Below are positions 34,392 through 43,800 of a stretch of DNA of 64,000 nucleotides, one piece after another. Numbering within the stretch: the stretch's first letter is position 1; each line of letters begins with the position of its first letter. The stretch is from Geodermatophilus obscurus DSM 43160. GTDB taxonomy: Bacteria > Actinomycetota > Actinomycetes > Mycobacteriales > Geodermatophilaceae. Both the position numbers and the translations under genes were made by a program. Below the pieces are notes generated by a model, which had not been told where the DNA came from, did not search any database, and saw nothing but the letters and a program-made list of their open reading frames with translations. The stretch spans positions 2,666,001 to 2,730,000 of the forward strand of contig NC_013757.1 in the NCBI RefSeq assembly GCF_000025345.1, given 5' to 3'.

Positions 34392-35587
34392 GCTCCTACA
34401 GCCGACGCACGTAAACGTGCGCCTGAGCTGAGGGGGTCCCTTCGCATGTCATCTTTTTCCGCGGTGGCTCGGGTAGCACTCAGATAGGCGTGGGCGAGCA
34501 TGGCCAGGGTGATGTGCCGGTACCAGGCGGTGTAGTCCCGCACTTGGTAGGAGGCCAGCCCGGCCTGGTTTTTGGCCGCCTGAAAGCACTCCTCGATGCG
34601 CCAGCGACCACCGGCCACTGCGATGAGCTGCTCGAGGGTGGTTTCGGCCGGTCCGGCGCAGACGTAGAACGCCAGCTCCGCGGTCTCGCCGAGGTCGGTG
34701 GGAATGCTGCGGCGGGCCAGCACCCAGCGCGCCCAGCCGGGATCGAACCCGGCCAGCAGCTCGATCCGGGCCCAGTCGTAGAACCGCTGGCCGTGCGCGC
34801 CGGCGCCGGCCGAGCGCCGAGCCCAGGCCTCGGCCGGGACCTCGGCGATCAGGGCGCGGACCCGGCGCTGGCGCCAGTCGACGGTGGCCACCGTGTCGGT
34901 GCTGCGAGTGGCCAGCACATAGGGCAGCCCGTGCTGCTCGCACCACACCCGCAGCTGCTTGTCCTGCCCGTAGATCTCATTGGCGGTCAGCCAGCCGACC
35001 GGCACCCCGGCGTCCAGGGCGCGGGTGAGCATGCGGCGGGCCAGCTCCGGCTTGGTGGCGAAGCCGACCTCGTCGCCGATGCCGGCGGCGCGGGCGCGCT
35101 CGCGGTCGTCGGTCCAGGCTCTCGGTAGGTAGAGCTCCCGGTCGATCAGCGCCCGCCCGGCTGAAGTGGCGTAGGCCAGGAAGACGCCGATCTGACAGTT
35201 GTCGATCTTGCCGGTGGTGCCGGTGTACTGCCGGCCCACGCCGGCCGACCGGCTGCCCTTCTTGATGAACCCGGTCTCATCCACGATCAGCACCCCGCCC
35301 GGGCCGAGCCGCTCCACCACGAAGGACCGCAGCTCATCGCGCACGGCGTCGGCATCCCAGTCCGCGGTGCGCAGCAGCCGCTGCATCCCATCCGGAGACA
35401 CCTCCCCGGCGGCCTCGGCCAGCGTCCAGCCGTTCTTGCGCTCCAGCCGCCCGAGCAGGCCGCGCAGATAGGCCAGCACCCGGGCCCGCGGCTCGGCCCG
35501 AGCAAACGCACCGGCAATCCGCCGGTGGACCTCCTCCAGGCCCGCCGCCCAGTCCTGCACCTCGGCCACCAGGCCATCACAGCGCAT
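34388..35587 (-). CDS. IS701-family transposase, C-terminally truncated by IS110
   Basis: DDE_5 transposase with VLIVDETGFIKKGSRSAGVG (first Asp), RQYTGTTGKIDNCQIGVFLA, GWLTANEIYGQDKQLRVWCE (second acidic block; the usual Asp position reads Asn) and GGRWRIEECFQAAKNQAGLA (Glu). The real sequence ends near 34453 (SATRATAEK). The last 22 codons are read from the inserted IS110 end, giving a 399-residue open frame that looks intact but lacks its true tail. Probably inactive. Confidence 0.83.
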   Translation of the reverse strand: MRCDGLVAEVQDWAAGLEEVHRRIAGAFARAEPRARVLAYLRGLLGRLERKNGWTLAEAAGEVSPDGMQRLLRTADWDADAVRDELRSFVVERLGPGGVLIVDETGFIKKGSRSAGVGRQYTGTTGKIDNCQIGVFLAYATSAGRALIDRELYLPRAWTDDRERARAAGIGDEVGFATKPELARRMLTRALDAGVPVGWLTANEIYGQDKQLRVWCEQHGLPYVLATRSTDTVATVDWRQRRVRALIAEVPAEAWARRSAGAGAHGQRFYDWARIELLAGFDPGWARWVLARRSIPTDLGETAELAFYVCAGPAETTLEQLIAVAGGRWRIEECFQAAKNQAGLASYQVRDYTAWYRHITLAMLAHAYLSATRATAEKDDMRRDPLSSGARLRASAVGA

Positions 35588-35656
35588 CCACCCACGCTGC
35601 TACCAGCCCTCAGCCGCTCCCAGCACCGACACGCACAAGTGCCGTTGCAGTACTAA

Positions 35657-36559
35657 GAAGACATTGCATTAGTTGGTTGGGACCCGTCGGGCGCAGATGA
35701 GGGTGATGGCGAGCCGGGCCAGCGCGGTGATGGTCGTGGCGGTGCGGTCGTAGCGCAGTGCCAGGCGTTTGTAGGACAGCAGCCAGCTCAGGGTCCGCTC
35801 GACGACCCAGCGATGACGGCCCAGCCGGGCGCTGGAGTCGCGCCCGATCCGGGCGATGCGTGCGGTGATCCCGCGGCGGCGCAGGTAACGGCGCACCCGC
35901 GGGTTGTCGTAGCCCTTGTCCCCGTGCAGCTTGACCGGCCGCCGACGGGGATGGCCCCGGCCACCGATCCTGATGGCCGGCATCGAGTCCAGGATCGGCT
36001 CGACGAACAGGCTGTCGTGCCGGTTCGCGGCCGAGACCAGCACGTTGAGCGGCAACCCGTGGGCGTCGACCAGCAGGTGGTACTTGCTGCCGGCCTTGCC
36101 CCGGTCGGTCGGGTTGGGTCCGGTCAGCGCACCCCCCTTTTCGCCCGGACGCTGACCGAGTCCAGGCAGGCCCGCGACCAGTCCAGTCGGCCCTGCTCAC
36201 CCAGGCGGTCCAAGACGGCCTGGTGCACCCGGTCGAACACGCCGGCGTCGGCCCACTCCCGCATCCGCCGCCAGCAGGTCCAGCCCGAGCCGTAGCCGAG
36301 CTCGCGAGGCAGCTTGGTCCAGCCGATCCCGGTGGTCAGGACGAAGGCGATGCCCTCGAGCACGTCCCGGTCGGCGGTCCGGGGTCGGCCGGTGCGGCCG
36401 TGCACCGCCGGAGGCTGCGGCGGAATGACCGGCTCGAAGAAGGCCCACAGCTCATCACTGATCAGCCGCGGCGGGGAAGACACCAACGACATGCGCGGCA
36501 CCCTGCGCCGAACCGTCGGGACGGGACAGAGCCCGAAGACCTACTTGTGCAACGTCTTC
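35657..36559 (-). mobile_element. IS5-family insertion sequence A, 903 bp
   Basis: Inverted repeats GAAGACATTGCA and complement of GAAGACGTTGCA, with TAA immediately outside each end (35654-35656, 36560-36562). First of three IS5-type elements placed end to end. Confidence 0.9.
35669..36501 (-). CDS. IS5-family transposase made by -1 frameshifting
   Basis: Front frame 36124-36501: LISDELWAFFEPVIPPQPPA and LEGIAFVLTTGIGWTKLPRE. Rear frame 35669-36120: TDRGKAGSKYHLLVDAHGLP, LHGDKGYDNPRVRRYLRRRG and LGRHRWVVERTLSWLLSYKR. The DDE residues are split over the two frames. They meet at GAAAAGGGGGG, a classic -1 slippery run for IS427-group IS5 elements, so this is probably programmed rather than damage. 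Confidence 0.85.
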
Positions 36560-36562
36560 TAA

Positions 36563-37653
36563 CGACCTCGTGCATGGTTAGCCGCGGGCCGTCGTTGACC
36601 CGTTCAGGGCCAGTTCGATCACGCGGCGGTGCCGGCCGGGAGCGCTCTCGGCGGGCGGGGAAGCTGATCAGGTCGTGGGGCGCGTTCCTGGCTGGAGACC
36701 AGTCCGGCGACCGCACGCAGGATGGTGTCGAGGTGTTCGCGTCGGCCGAGGTGGCGAGACAGGGCTCGCCAGTTCTTCAGGTGGCTGATGCCGTGCTCGA
36801 CGCGGATTCGCCTTGACGCGTGAGCCCTGCGTTCAGCCTCGTGTGCCGCGGCGACGGCGGGGAAGATCGGGATCTGGTTCTTCCGCCGGGCCGGCCGCGG
36901 AGTGATGACCGCGCCGGCGGTCTGGGTGCTCAGGCCCTGGTAGCCGGCGTCGGCCAACAGGGTGACGCCCGGGATGAGGGCCAGCAGCTCGACCAGGCCG
37001 GCCTGGCGGACCTGGGTCAGGTCATGGATGGAGCCCGGTCGGGTCTGCCCGCAGAACAGCAGCCGCCCCTCAGAGTCGGTGATCAGCAGCGCCTTGACGG
37101 TGTTGGCGCGGGCCTTGCCCGAGACGAACCGAGTCCGGCCGGCCTTGTGGGCCGCCGGGCGGCGCACCCGGACCTCGGTGGCATCCAGTAGGCCCAGCTG
37201 CCCGCTGGCTCCCAGATGAGCGACCACGTCGGCCAGCGTGCGCAGCCGAACGCCGCCTTCGACGGTGCAGCCTCGCTCGGCCAGCAGCGGGCGCACCTCC
37301 CCGACCGCCCGGGTGATCGTCGAGCGGGAGACTCCGAACCAGCAGGCCAGCACGTCGTGGGTGACCCCATGGCGCAGATGGACCAGGGTGGCCAGCAGCC
37401 GGTCGAGGAACACCAGCCGGTGCCTTGCACCGGCGCCGACCGCCCGCTGGCGCGGCCGATCGGCCAGCCGCGCGTCCTGGCGGGCTTGCCAGCGCGGTCC
37501 CAGCTCGGCGACCAGCTCCGCCAGGACCTGCAGGGACAGTCCGGTCACCCGGCGATCAGCAACAGCGGCGACTCGAGTCAGGGTCCTCGACACACCACGA
37601 CCCTGCTCCGTCCGTCACGAGCAAGCGGTCCCGCTAACCATGCACGAGGTCGT
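36563..37653 (-). mobile_element. IS5-family insertion sequence B, 1,091 bp
   Basis: Perfect 20-bp inverted repeats CGACCTCGTGCATGGTTAGC at both ends, TAA outside each (36560-36562, 37654-37656). The left TAA is shared with element A and the right TAA with element C. Decayed pieces of the same element occur at 50101, 50872 and 62010. Confidence 0.92.
36619..37593 (-). CDS. transposase of IS5-type element B (DDE_Tnp_4 type), 324 aa
   Basis: N-terminal helix-turn-helix (LRHGVTHDVLACWFGVSRST, ITRAVGEVRPLLAERG) and a DDE_Tnp_4 nuclease: QLGLLDATEVRVRRPAAHKA (first Asp), GVTLLADAGYQGLSTQTAGA (second) and RVEHGISHLKNWRALSRHLG (Glu). Complete single frame. Starts MSRTLTRVAAVADRRVTGLS, which also identifies the decayed 5' ends at 50.9 and 62.1 kb. 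Confidence 0.9.
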   Translation of the reverse strand: MSRTLTRVAAVADRRVTGLSLQVLAELVAELGPRWQARQDARLADRPRQRAVGAGARHRLVFLDRLLATLVHLRHGVTHDVLACWFGVSRSTITRAVGEVRPLLAERGCTVEGGVRLRTLADVVAHLGASGQLGLLDATEVRVRRPAAHKAGRTRFVSGKARANTVKALLITDSEGRLLFCGQTRPGSIHDLTQVRQAGLVELLALIPGVTLLADAGYQGLSTQTAGAVITPRPARRKNQIPIFPAVAAAHEAERRAHASRRIRVEHGISHLKNWRALSRHLGRREHLDTILRAVAGLVSSQERAPRPDQLPRPPRALPAGTAA

Positions 37654-37656
37654 AAC

Positions 37657-38538
37657 AAGTCGTTTCACTATGACCTCGGCGTGGCTGCCGTAGGACGTGG
37701 CCAGTCTGAGCAGGCTGGCCTGGGTGATCGAGGAGCTTGTCCCCGACGGGCTGTGGCAGCGGATCGCTTCGCTGCTGCCACCACCGAAGCCCCGCCGCCA
37801 CCGCTATCCGGGGCGACGGCCGATCGATGACCGCGCCGCACTCGCCGGGATCATGTTCGTGCTCAAGACCGGCATCACCTGGAACCAACTGCCCACGTCG
37901 CTGGTCGGCTGCTCCGGGGTGACCTGCTGGCGGCGGCTGCGCGACTGGACCGAAGCCGGCGTGTGGCCGGCGCTGCACGAGCTGCTGCTCGCCGAGCTGC
38001 GCGCGGCCGGCGAGTTGGACCTGGACCGCTGCGCGGTCGACGGCTCCCACATCCGGGCACTCAAAGGGGGGACCAGGTCGGCCCCTCACCGGTCGACCGC
38101 GGACGCCCCGGCTCCAAGCACCACCTGATCTGCGACGCCGACGGCATCCCGCTGGCCGTCACGCTGACCGGCGGCAACCGCAACGACGTCACCCAGCTCA
38201 TCCCGCTGGTCGACGCGGTGCCGCCGATTAGGGGTCGGCGCGGTCGGCCGCGTCGTCGACCGCGCGAGCTGTTCGCCGACCGCGGCTACGACCACGACAT
38301 CTACCGTCGCCGGCTGCGCGCTCGCGGCATCACTCCGCGGATCGCCCGCCGCGGCGTCGCCCACGGCTCGGGTCTGGGCAAGCAGCGCTGGGTGGTCGAA
38401 CGAAGCTTCGCCTGGCTGCACGCGTTCAAGCGGCTACGCACCCGGTATGAACGCCGCGCCGACATCCACCTCGGGCTGATGCAACTGGCCTGCGCCTTGA
38501 TCTGCTACCGCCGGCTTCGGTCGTTCTGAAACGAGTTG
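37657..38538 (+). mobile_element. IS5-family insertion sequence C, 882 bp
   Basis: Ends CAAGTCGTTTCA and complement of CAACTCGTTTCA, with TAA at 37654-37656 and 38539-38541. Opposite orientation to elements A and B. Confidence 0.9.
37697..38529 (+). CDS. IS5-family transposase, two frames joined by slippery site
   Basis: Front frame: IEELVPDGLWQRIASLLPPP, IMFVLKTGITWNQLPTSLVG and LDLDRCAVDGSHIRALKGG (first Asp). Rear frame from about 38065: VDRGRPGSKHHLICDADGIP, LFADRGYDHDIYRRRLRARG and QRWVVERSFAWLHAFKRLRT (Glu). The junction is CAAAGGGGGG, where a -1 slip joins the frames, as in element A. Likely functional. Confidence 0.85.
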
Positions 38539-38541
38539 TAA

Positions 38542-39065
38542 GCGTGACCTTGACCTGTCGCAGACCGACGCCGACCTGGAGGTCGTGGTCGTCGGCGAGG
38601 AGGACCGGCCGCCGTATGACAGCACCACGGTCTTCAAGGTGCTGCTGTCGTTGGCGGTCGACGCGACGGCATTGCCCTGCCCGGCATGGACCTGACCGGG
38701 GTGACGTAGCGGCCGGCTGAGCGGCTCGTGCAGCTAGACCCGACGGCCTCTCTCGGGTGTGCCTGGCCGGCGGCAAGCAGCTCACGGTCGACGCGGTGCA
38801 GCGGGCGCGAGGCGCCCGCTGCCGCTGCCGGTGGCCGGGGGAGCCGGCGTGGACCGGGTCCTGATGCCGAGGTCGGCGGCCGACACCGCACGGCACCGCA
38901 ACGCTGCTCTTCGAGCGCCAGGGGCAGCCGCGATCGCTCCATGGACATCCCGCTCCAGCCCGAAGCATGCGCCCGCCATGGCGTCAGTTGAAGGCCAAAT
39001 AGCCGCACACCCCATCCGCCGGGCACCACGGAGGCTGGAGCGGGCGCCGAGATCGGGTCGCTGCC
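38542..39065. other. 524-bp stretch without a supported gene
   Basis: Short protein-like pieces occur (for example TDADLEVVVVGEEDRPPYDS at 38565-38625) but none has a start, length or family match. Probably decayed DNA next to the IS train. Confidence 0.5.
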
Positions 39066-39420
39066 CTTGCGGGGAGGCCCAGTTTCTCGGACACGGTGCA
39101 GACGACATCGTCACTGACCCCGTCCCGCGTGGTGGCTGAATTCTTCAGCCGGACCTCCAGGTCGGCGTCAGCCGCGGCGAGCCGCTGCAGCACCTCGTCG
39201 ACGACGACGGCGGAGTCCTCGCCGACACTCGCGGATCCACCCGGTGCGCGCCGAAGAACCGTGTCCTTGGAGCGGGTCCGGGCGCTGGCGCCGGGCCGGG
39301 CGGCGGGACAGGCCCTGGTCGGGGCGGAGGCACTGGTCCTGGCCCCAGGTTGAGGCACCGGCCCCGGCCGGGGCGGGGGCGAGCGTTCGGCTTCCTCCTT
39401 GCTCCGCTGGGCCATCGCCC
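39066..39420 (-). pseudogene. DUF499-type ATPase, C-terminal remnant
   Basis: After a Pro-rich linker, one frame reads TRFFGAHRVDPR, and the next VGEDSAVVVDEVLQRLAAAD, ADLEVRLKNSATTRDGVSDD and VVCTVSEKLG. The order (RFxG, VxxEVxxHL-like helix, LEI strand, VVRTVSEN) is what I associate with the C-terminus of large DUF499 ATP-binding proteins found with defence methyltransferases. Only the tail remains, frameshifted. Assignment from memory of the motif, moderate certainty. Confidence 0.4.
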
Positions 39421-39594
39421 GGCTGCACCAGCAACGTCGTCCCGGTTACCGGGATGAGCGCCGAGTCGCCCGGCAGCGACCGCGAAGGTGGAGACCTCCG
39501 AGCCGAACGGTCCGTCCAGAAACTGCGCGACCCCCCGCGTCGCCCGATAGGAAAGGTGTGCGATCGCCCGCTGTCACAGTGCTCCACTCGTTTA

Positions 39595-40728
39595 CCAATG
39601 AGATTGCCCGGAGGTTGACTTCAGACGGCAGCGGTGATGTACGCCAACTCGGGATCGCCGAAGCCTCGGACGATCTGCGGTAGGCGCTGCAACCGGCGCA
39701 GCCGCGCGGCCACGACCGCCTTCATCTGCTCTCGACCCTTGGGCGCGGCGGGGGCCACCCCATCGTGCTTGACGTTCTTCCACACCCACTCGTCCGGGTT
39801 GAGCTGTGGAGAGTACGCGGGCAGCCGGTACAGCCGCAGTGCCCCGCCGGTGGAGGCGACGTAGCGGTCCACCGCCTTGGCCCGGTGGGCCGGATGGTTG
39901 TCCACGACGCAGAACACCGGCCCGACACCGGTGCGCTCGGCATCGTGTCGCAGCCGCTTGAGAAAGGCGATGGAGCCGGTAGCGGTCAGCGTGCCACTCA
40001 ACACCGCGAACCGCAGCGCACCCTTGGCGCTGATCGCCGAGATCATGTTCAGCCCGAAGCGGGCGCCGGTGACGGGCACCGCCGGGGTCCGCCCGACCGG
40101 CGCCCAGGTGGTGCCGGCGTGGTAGTCCGAGCGCACGCCGGCCTCGTCGATGAAGAACACCGTCCCGCCGGCGGCCTTGGCCGCCGCGGCGATCGCCGGA
40201 TACTCGACCTCTTTCCACCGGGCCACCGCGGCCGGGTCGGCCTGCTCGGCCCGGTACAGCGGACGCTGCGCGGAGAAGCCCAGGGCGTGCAGGGTGCGCC
40301 CGACGCTGGCCACGGTCAGCGCCACCCCGAACCGCTGGTAGATCAGCTGTCGGACAATTTCCCGGGTCCACAGCGCCACGGCGAATCCGTGATCGCGTGG
40401 ATCGGTCCCCGTGACCAGCGTGGCCAGCTGGCCCAACTGCGCGTCGGAGAGCTTGCGCGGCCGCCCGGGCACCGGCTTGGCCCACAGCGCCTGCCGTCCT
40501 CCGCGGCGTTCCGCGGCCAGCCAGGTGTAGATCGTCCGCCGGTGCAGGCCCAGTGCGGCGAGGCCCGCACCGACCTGGGCCGCCGGTACGCCCCGGGCCA
40601 CCTCCTCGGCCGCCCGTAGCCGCAGCGCCTCCAGCGTCTGGTGATCGAGCTTGCGGCCGTCGTCCTCCCGCATTCCTCAAGCGTCCCCGCGTACGACAGC
40701 TACATCAAGCTACTAACGATCTCTTCAG
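39595..40728 (-). mobile_element. IS630-family insertion sequence (copy 1), 1,134 bp
   Basis: Inverted ends CCAATGAGATTGC and (complement) CTGAAGAGATCG are flanked by TA on both sides (39593-39594, 40729-40730), the target of IS630/Tc1-type elements. Contains an intact transposase. Confidence 0.85.
39621..40673 (-). CDS. IS630-family transposase, 350 aa
   Basis: Winged/HTH front (LGLHRRTIYTWLAAERRGGR, FGVALTVASVGRTLHALGFS) and DDE_3 domain: GTVFFIDEAGVRSDYHAGTT (first Asp), VGPVFCVVDNHPAHRAKAVD (second Asp) and LPAYSPQLNPDEWVWKNVKH (third acidic residue, Glu/Asp of NPDE). Complete and uninterrupted. Shares high similarity with the frameshifted copy at 52.3 kb. Confidence 0.92.
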   Translation of the reverse strand: MREDDGRKLDHQTLEALRLRAAEEVARGVPAAQVGAGLAALGLHRRTIYTWLAAERRGGRQALWAKPVPGRPRKLSDAQLGQLATLVTGTDPRDHGFAVALWTREIVRQLIYQRFGVALTVASVGRTLHALGFSAQRPLYRAEQADPAAVARWKEVEYPAIAAAAKAAGGTVFFIDEAGVRSDYHAGTTWAPVGRTPAVPVTGARFGLNMISAISAKGALRFAVLSGTLTATGSIAFLKRLRHDAERTGVGPVFCVVDNHPAHRAKAVDRYVASTGGALRLYRLPAYSPQLNPDEWVWKNVKHDGVAPAAPKGREQMKAVVAARLRRLQRLPQIVRGFGDPELAYITAAV

Positions 40729-40834
40729 TAAAACGCCGCGACCTCCCAATGCCGATCGGCAGGCTGGGCTGACCGACTGCGGTTGGCGCCGGCCCCCTGG
40801 CGGGGCACGCTGTGGGTGACCGAAGGGGGTTGCC

Positions 40835-43800
40835 GTGCCCACCATCCCGTTCCGCGACCGGCAGGAGATCATCGAGGAGATCCGGCGGTACGCCCGGAAC
40901 CGGCTGCCTGCTGAGCAAGCGGACCTCTTCGAAGGGTTCGTCGGGCAGTACTACGGGCGCGTAGCGCCTGCCGACCTCGCCGCTCGTGCCGTGCACGACC
41001 TGTACGGCGCCGCGATGTCGCACCTGACACTCGCCCTCGACCGCGCGGCCGGGAAACCGGCAGTGCGGGTGTACTCCCCGGACTTCGAGGAGCACGGTTT
41101 CGCCTCGGCGCACACCGTCGTCGACGTCGTCACCGACGACATGCCGTTCCTCGTCGACTCGGTCACGATGGAGGTCACCCGGCACGGCCTCGGACTGCAC
41201 CTCACCGTGCACCCCGTCGTCCTGGTCCGCCGCGACCCCGAGCGGCTCGTCGGCATCCTCAACCGCGAGGATGCCACCCCCGGCATGCTGGCCGAGTCGT
41301 TCCTGCACCTGGAGGTCGACCGGCAGACCGAGGGCCCGGTGCTGGACGAGCTGCGCGACGACGTGCTCCGCGTCCTCGGTGACGTCCGTGCCGCGGTCGA
41401 CGATTGGTCGGCGATGCGGCATCGGGCCCTGGCCATCGTGGACACGCTCGCCGTGGAGGCGTCCACCGTCGAGGAAGGGGAGCGGAACGAGGCGGCCGAA
41501 CTGATGCGCTGGCTCGCCGACGACCACTTCACCTTCCTCGGCTACCGCGAGTACGAGCTGGCCACCGAGGACGGAGAGGAAGCGCTTCGGGCCGTACCGG
41601 GCACCGGCCTCGGGCTGCTGCGCGACGACCGGAGCCGGCCCGTCTCGCACAGCTTCGCCAAGCTGCCGCCGGAGGTGCGCCGACGGGCACGCGAGCCACA
41701 GCTGCTCAACCTCACCAAGGCGAACTCCCGGTCGACGGTCCACCGGCCCAGCAACCTCGACTACGTCGGGATCAAGCGGTTCACCGCCGACGGCGCCGTC
41801 GTGGGGGAGCGACGGTTCCTCGGTCTCATGGCGAGCGCGGCGTACAAGCAGTCGCCCCAGGACGTCCCGGTCCTCCGCCGCAAGGTGGAGGCCGTGCTCA
41901 ACAGGGCCGGCTATCCACTCGACAGCCACGACGGCAGAGCGCTGGTCAAGATCCTCGAGACCTATCCGCGCGAGGAGCTGTTCCAGATCGGCGCCGACGA
42001 GCTGTACGACGCGGCCACCACCATCCTCGACGTCCAGGACCGTCAGGGCCTTCGTCTCCTGGTCCGGCGCGACACGTTCGGTCGCTTCCTGTCCTGCCTG
42101 GTCTACCTGCCGCGCGACCGACTCACCACAGCCTTACGGACCCGTATCCAGGACATCCTGCTGGCCGCCTTCGGCGGCGTGAGCACGCAGTTCACCACGC
42201 TCGTGGGGGAGTCGGTCCTCGCCCGGCTGCACATCACGGTCTACACAGAGCCCGGCGCGGCTCCGGAGTACGACGTCGCCGAGCTCGAAGCCCGGCTCGC
42301 CGCAGCCATGCGCTCCTGGACCGACGACCTGTACGACGCCCTAGTCGACCAGCTCGGTGAAGAGCGGGGTGTCTACCTGCACCGCCGCTACGCCGATGCC
42401 TTTTCGCCGGCCTATCAGCAGTACTCCGCCGCCGCCGCGGCCGTCGTCGACATCCGCCGGATCGAGGCCCTGGGCGGTGGTGACGACCTCGCCCTGCACC
42501 TGTACCGGCCGTTGGAGGCCCCGCCGGGCAGGTTGCGGTTCAAGCTGTTCCGGCACGGCCAGTCCGTCACGCTCTCCGACGTCCTGCCGCTCCTGGAGAA
42601 CATGGGCGTCCACGTCGTGGACGAACGCCCCTACGAGGTGCGCCCGGCGGGCGCCGACCCCGTCTGGATTTACGACTTCGGGCTGCGCTACGAGGGGCTC
42701 ACCGACCTCGACGCCGACGGGATGCGGGAGCGCTTCCAGGAGGCGTTCGCCATGGCCTGGCGCGGCGACCTCGAGAACGACGGGCTCAACCGGCTCGTCC
42801 TGCGCGCCGGGCTCCGCGGGCGCGAGGTCTCCGTCGTCCGCGCCTACGCCCGGTACCTCCAGCAGGTGGGCGCCACGTTCGGACTCGACTACACGGTCGC
42901 GACGCTGGCGAGCAATCCGGGGCTCGCTCGCCGGCTGTTCGAGCTGTTCTCGGCCCGGCTCGATTTCGACTCTGCCGCCGAGGACCGGGATCTGCTGGCC
43001 AAGCAGATCGTCGACGACATCGAGCGCGGGCTCGACGCGGTCACCAGCCTCAACGAGGACCGAGTGCTGCGAACTCTCCTCGGGGTCGTGCAAGCGACGG
43101 TGCGCACCAACTACTTCCAGGCCGGATCGGGGGGTGAGCCGAAGCCCTGGCTGTCGCTCAAACTGGCCTCGGCGCAGATCCCCGACCTGCCGCTGCCCCG
43201 TCCGATGTTCGAGATCTTCGTGTACTCACCGCGAGTCGAGGGCGTTCACCTGCGCGGTGGCCGGGTCGCCCGCGGCGGCCTGCGCTGGTCCGACCGGCCG
43301 GAGGACTTCCGGAGCGAGGTGCTGGGCCTGATGAAGGCGCAGACGGTCAAGAACGCGGTCATCGTGCCGGTCGGCGCGAAGGGCGGGTTCGTCGTCAAGG
43401 CACCGCCCACCGAGCGGGAAGCGCTGCAAAACGAGGTCGTCGCCTGCTACTCGATGTTCATCCGTGGCCTGCTCGACCTGACCGACAACCTGGTGTCCGG
43501 CGACGTCGTCCCGCCGGAGCGCACGGTGCGATTCGACGAGGACGACGCGTACCTGGTGGTGGCGGCCGACAAGGGCACCGCGACCTTCTCCGATCTGGCC
43601 AACTCCATCTCGGAGGAGTACGGGTTCTGGCTGGGCGACGCCTTCGCGTCCGGCGGCTCCTCCGGCTACGACCACAAGGCGATGGGCATCACGGCGCGCG
43701 GAGCCTGGGTCTCGGTACAGCGCCATTTCCACGACCTCGGCGTCGACGTGCAGCAGGAAGACGTCACGGTCGCTGGAATCGGGGACATGTCCGGGGATGT

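Larger units (their letters stand above)
32917..34454 (-). mobile_element. IS110-family insertion sequence, about 1.54 kb
   Basis: Occupies the interval between the two halves of the IS701 transposase. ATCT occurs at both junctions (32913-32916, 34451-34454), fitting the short core duplication of IS110 elements, and there are no clear inverted repeats, also typical. The transposase has about 60 bp of upstream and about 430 bp of downstream noncoding DNA. Confidence 0.75.
32706..35651 (-). mobile_element. IS701-type insertion sequence (copy 2), split by an IS110 element
   Basis: Inverted repeats ACTGCAACGGCA (32706-32717) and complement (35640-35651). The transposase is in two parts, 34453-35587 and 32719-32916, on either side of an IS110-type element. 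Subtracting that insert leaves about 1.4 kb, normal for IS701 elements. Confidence 0.82.

Noticed and set aside
35669..38529. Elements A and C transposases as broken genes.
   Set aside because: Both switch frame at A3-4G6 slippery runs, the known programmed -1 site of IS5-type elements, so damage need not be invoked.
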